This document shows, piece after piece, positions 18,476 through 20,863 of a DNA stretch of 20,863 nt. The stretch is from assembly GCA_003427395.1 (NCBI GenBank), contig BFEA01000146.1, positions 72,389-93,251 of the forward strand. The letters run 5' to 3'. The translations under genes and the position numbers were made by a program. Under the pieces are notes generated by a model. It was not told the DNA's origin. It ran no database searches and saw nothing but the letters and a program-made list of their open reading frames with translations. Source of the DNA: Chara braunii (Eukaryota > Streptophyta > Charophyceae > Charales > Characeae). The number at the start of each line of letters is the position of its first letter. The first letter of the stretch is position 1.

Positions 18476-18621
18476 CCACCAGTACTTGGCCCAACTATTG
18501 GCGTTGGAACAAAATAGAGTAGAACTTTTCTAGTCGGATGAATTTGGGCACTCCCGTAGTGCCCGTACATTCCCTAAAACTGTGGCTTGCTAACGGGCAC
18601 AACTTCAGGAAGTACTGGTGA
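18476..18621 (+). mobile_element. TTAA-flanked MITE, copy C (146 bp, both TIRs)
   Basis: Left CCACCAGTACTT (18476-18487), right AAGTACTGGTGA (18610-18621) followed by TTTAA. The interior is collinear with copies A and B. Confidence 0.8.
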
Positions 18622-18626
18622 TTTAA

Positions 18627-19222
18627 AAAAGAAAAGGAAAAAGTACCACGAAAGATGGGTCCGTGGTATTCGGCACGTGAAAGAAAATCCTGCCCCCATA
18701 GGGCCGACATCGCAGGGACTTTTGCAGAATAGACCGCGAAACGGACTGCATGCCAACAGTACCTGCCGATGGGCAAGGCCAATGGTACCTGCGGATGGAC
18801 ATAGCAAGGAGGGAAGGCCGACAAGGGAAGAAAAAAAAATACTGAATTGTGGTAAAGCTGACTTTCTGGGACACGGGTAGGGGGTCCCGGAGTTTTCCAG
18901 AATTGTACACGCCACATGCCTACAGTCACGGCGGTGGTGACACACAACCGTTTGAGAGAAGAAACAGCCGGTTTTTTTTTTCCAGCCGAGACCCGCGGTA
19001 CTGTGTGGGATGTCAAATTTTCCCCAGAGGTACCTTAACTAAAGAATGTCGGATCAGAGCCTAAGTCTATATCCTGCTATCAAGGGAGCCCCTCAGCACA
19101 CATCTGTTATTACACATCTGGCACCATATACTACCCAAACTTACGAGTGGTGGTAGGTAGGTAGTGAAAGTTGAAATTGAGAGAAGAATATAGCGTAGTT
19201 TTTTTTTTAATTAAAAAAACTG
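18627..19222. other. Stretch without a recognisable gene
   Basis: GTACCTGCCGATGG and GTACCTGCGGATGG form a short direct repeat near 18760 and 18785. The end near 19040-19063 faintly resembles the Tourist-like TIR (CTTAGGCTCTGATCC on the minus strand), which could mark a related, diverged element. Confidence 0.35.
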
Positions 19223-19254
<32 letters not shown>

Positions 19255-19325
19255 GGAACCACCCAGGCTGATGCTACGGGTGCTGGTAGGGAGCAGCACC
19301 TGCTGGAAAGTGGGTCCAGCGTCCC
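19223..19325 (-). mobile_element. SINE 3' module without tRNA head, A-tailed
   Basis: Minus strand from GGGACGCTGGACCC (19325) with core CAGCAGGTGCTG to an A tail (T at 19223-19251). No tRNA-like head upstream. Confidence 0.7.
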
Positions 19326-19826
19326 TGAACATTATGGTTGTTAGTTTGAACAGATGTGTGGCTGAAATGACAGCAGGCTGCAGGGCCCACATGCAAAGAA
19401 GGAAGTTTGACAGGTAGAAACTACAAAGCAGCCTAAGCTGATTGCCTACATGACAGCATAAGGTAGGTATGCACAAGTCCTATGGCAGCTAGTGAGAGAA
19501 CTGGAAACAGCTTCTAAGTAGCGTTCTGCTTCTCACCCAGCATGCAACCCTATTTTGTCTCTGTCTTGGACCCTGGTGCTATCCCTATGACTGACTCCCA
19601 TTTCATTTAGGCAAGCAAACGTCCCGTTCCCCTACCCCCACCCGTTGGCACCTGGTGCAATGACATGTGGTTTCTTTTCCCAGTGTCTGGGGACTGTACA
19701 CTTTTCCCTCCCTTTACTGGGGTCAGGCCCTGCTACCAGATTTAGGCAAAAGCTCTCAGTTTGATTTCTTTGGCAATGTCGCACACCACTCTTTCAGGCT
19801 CTGGCTCAATGCCACAGTGTCACAAT
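19326..19826. other. Stretch without a recognisable gene
   Basis: No motif, repeat or credible frame seen. Confidence 0.4.
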
Positions 19827-19908
19827 GGGATGCTGGACCTGGTCTCGGGCAGGTGCAGCTCCCCGCAAATGCAAACGAGCCATCACAAAAAAAAAAAAAA
19901 AAAAAAAA
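19827..19908 (+). mobile_element. SINE 3' module, plus orientation, A-tailed
   Basis: GGGATGCTGGACCTGG at 19827, a diverged core GGGCAGGTGCAG, then 22 A (19887-19908). An A-box-like TGGCTCAATGC lies upstream at about 19803, but no B box follows. Confidence 0.65.
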
Positions 19909-20066
19909 GGCAATAGCCATTGGTGACAGGGTTGTCACTCAGGGATCCCTGGGGCCTCGACCAACTAGCCAAGCGTAAAACAGTGTGTGGCATGCGAAAT
20001 GTGTTAAAAAAATAGGAAAAAATGGTTTTCCTGCATTTTATTTTCCCCCATTGATAAGGAGCCCGC

Positions 20067-20092
20067 AATAATGACTGACATTCGTCATTATT
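20067..20092. repeat. Perfect hairpin, 9-bp stem
   Basis: AATAATGAC and GTCATTATT around TGACATTC. Confidence 0.8.
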
Positions 20093-20473
20093 ACACCATA
20101 TCCGTTTCATTCCAATACATGTGACCCCGTTAAACCAAGCCAAGCATGGATTCACCCCGACATTGCGGGCATGTGCGCCCGCCCTTGTGATAGGGACATG
20201 AATACAAGGCCAAATGAGTGGAAACAGGTCTGCCGCCGTGTCCCCGAGTCCTTTCCATTTTCAGTAAGGGGCCGAGAATGCCAACTTTCCCGATCGGGAA
20301 AGTACGGACGAGGGTCGGCCAAGAGGTACTCATGTCTGTTTCCGCACCTAGACACTTTTGTAGGCAACGTACGACCATGTTTTCGGAATGTAGACGCGTA
20401 TTAGGGTTTGTGCATCCGATTGAAAGGAATGCACTCACACCACATTTCTCGCCCTTATTTGTGGGCACTGCAC

Positions 20474-20510
20474 AAAAATGACGCCGTTATTACTTCCATT
20501 CGTCATTTTT
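20474..20510. repeat. Perfect hairpin, 10-bp stem
   Basis: AAAAATGACG and CGTCATTTTT around 17 nt. The stem resembles that at 20067 (both ATGAC/GTCAT), 0.4 kb away within the same element. Confidence 0.8.
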
Positions 20511-20534
20511 TTCAGACTTTCCAAGCGAAAATCC

Positions 20535-20600
20535 GTTGGTGCGAAGCTTGGATATCACCCCATGCGTCAAAAGTTGTTGTTATTGAAGCTTCGCGCCAAC
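20535..20600. repeat. Inverted repeat, 15-bp arms
   Basis: GTTGGTGCGAAGCTT at 20535-20549 pairs with 20586-20600 at 14 of 15 positions. Confidence 0.75.
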
Positions 20601-20801
20601 CGAAAGTGGCCAACAACAACACCTAAAAAAAAATAAAAAATCCAATTGGCCGTCAGCCGGGAAAAACCGCTCGCCCGACTCGTAAACATCATCACAGTTG
20701 ATGTGGAGGGCAATCGGCGGACGTTTTGCGTCACCCCGGGCCACACGGTGATCGAAAGCCCAGCCTCCAAGCGTAACGCTTGGCTAGTCGGTCCAGGCCC
20801 C

Positions 20802-20863
20802 TGGGGGTTCAACTCCCGACCCCTGGACCCCCAGAACCCCGGACCTCTGGACCCCGGACACCC
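20802..20863. repeat. GGACC-rich degenerate tandem sequence at the window edge
   Basis: Units like GACCCCTGG, GACCTCTGG and GACCCCGG repeat to the end. GTTCAACTC at 20807-20815 matches the B-box core, but only 26 nt separate it from the A-box-like TGGCTAGTCGG, too close for a tRNA. Confidence 0.5.

Larger units (their letters stand above)
19951..20801. mobile_element. 851-bp element with 26-bp terminal inverted repeats
   Basis: Left arm 19951-19976 and right arm 20776-20801 match at 24 of 26 positions (ends GGGGCCT...; inner part ACTAGCCAAGCGT). The right arm overlaps a 17-bp palindrome, CCAAGCGTAACGCTTGG (20767-20783). The interior holds two perfect hairpins and one longer inverted repeat, but no long frame. 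No target duplication is certain. Class unknown; a non-autonomous DNA transposon is most likely. Confidence 0.6.

Noticed and set aside
20767-20788. Helitron 3' end (hairpin followed by CTAG and T)
   Set aside because: The hairpin touches CTAG with no spacer, and the same segment is better explained as an arm of the 851-bp inverted repeat.

Overview
The window looks like intergenic, repeat-dominated DNA from a land plant or streptophyte alga. The support is a plant-type L1 LINE (DUF4283-like region plus zinc knuckle in its first ORF, endonuclease, reverse transcriptase and a zf-RVT-like C-terminus in its second), A-tailed tRNA-derived SINEs, Tourist-like and TTAA-flanked MITEs, and long (CAAT)n tracts. 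The species cannot be named from the sequence. No intact housekeeping gene, rRNA, complete tRNA or CRISPR array was found. The layout below is read by eye; all family names are by motif, not by database search. Left part (1-4802): (GA)n and (CAAT)n microsatellites at 1-300; about 1.2 kb of unremarkable sequence; a doubtful reading frame at 1568-1954 (-); an A-tailed tRNA-derived SINE at 2382-2653 (-); and a 319-codon reading frame at 3336-4295 (-) with an excellent plant start context and an Asn/Asp-rich, internally repeated C-terminal half. It is the only candidate for a host gene. Centre (4803-14712): one LINE on the minus strand, bounded by a perfect 17-bp target-site duplication (4803-4819 and 14696-14712) and ending in a poly(A) tail (poly-T on the plus strand). 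At about 9.9 kb it is long for a plant L1. In sense order it holds a 1.5-kb 5' UTR with internal repeats, ACGT-core motifs and a hairpin; ORF1 (13161-10984); two further reading frames (10794-10255 and 10218-9100) in the SAME frame as ORF1; and the endonuclease-reverse transcriptase ORF2 (9113 to the poly(A)), whose ATG overlaps the previous stop by 14 nt. ORF1 to ORF C is one frame of 1354 codons interrupted by only six stops, four of them TGA. ORF2 is broken by about three frameshifts and five stops. The copy is therefore dead as it stands, but its architecture can still be read. Right part (14713-20863): a nest of small elements. There are tRNA-like SINE heads at 15412-15475 and 15897-15968. 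A SINE 3' module with a palindromic core recurs in at least five copies, some without any tRNA head. A roughly 150-bp TTAA-flanked MITE occurs in three copies, two of which were once in tandem and were split by a 419-bp Tourist-like element with 14-bp perfect TIRs and a TAA duplication. There is also a decayed RT fragment of a different LINE lineage (about 16200-16810, +), a 212-bp foldback (17098-17309) and an 851-bp inverted-repeat element (19951-20801). These elements probably interact as in other plant genomes: the SINEs would be Pol III-transcribed and mobilised by LINE machinery, and the MITEs by transposases encoded elsewhere. The window itself encodes no intact mobilising enzyme.
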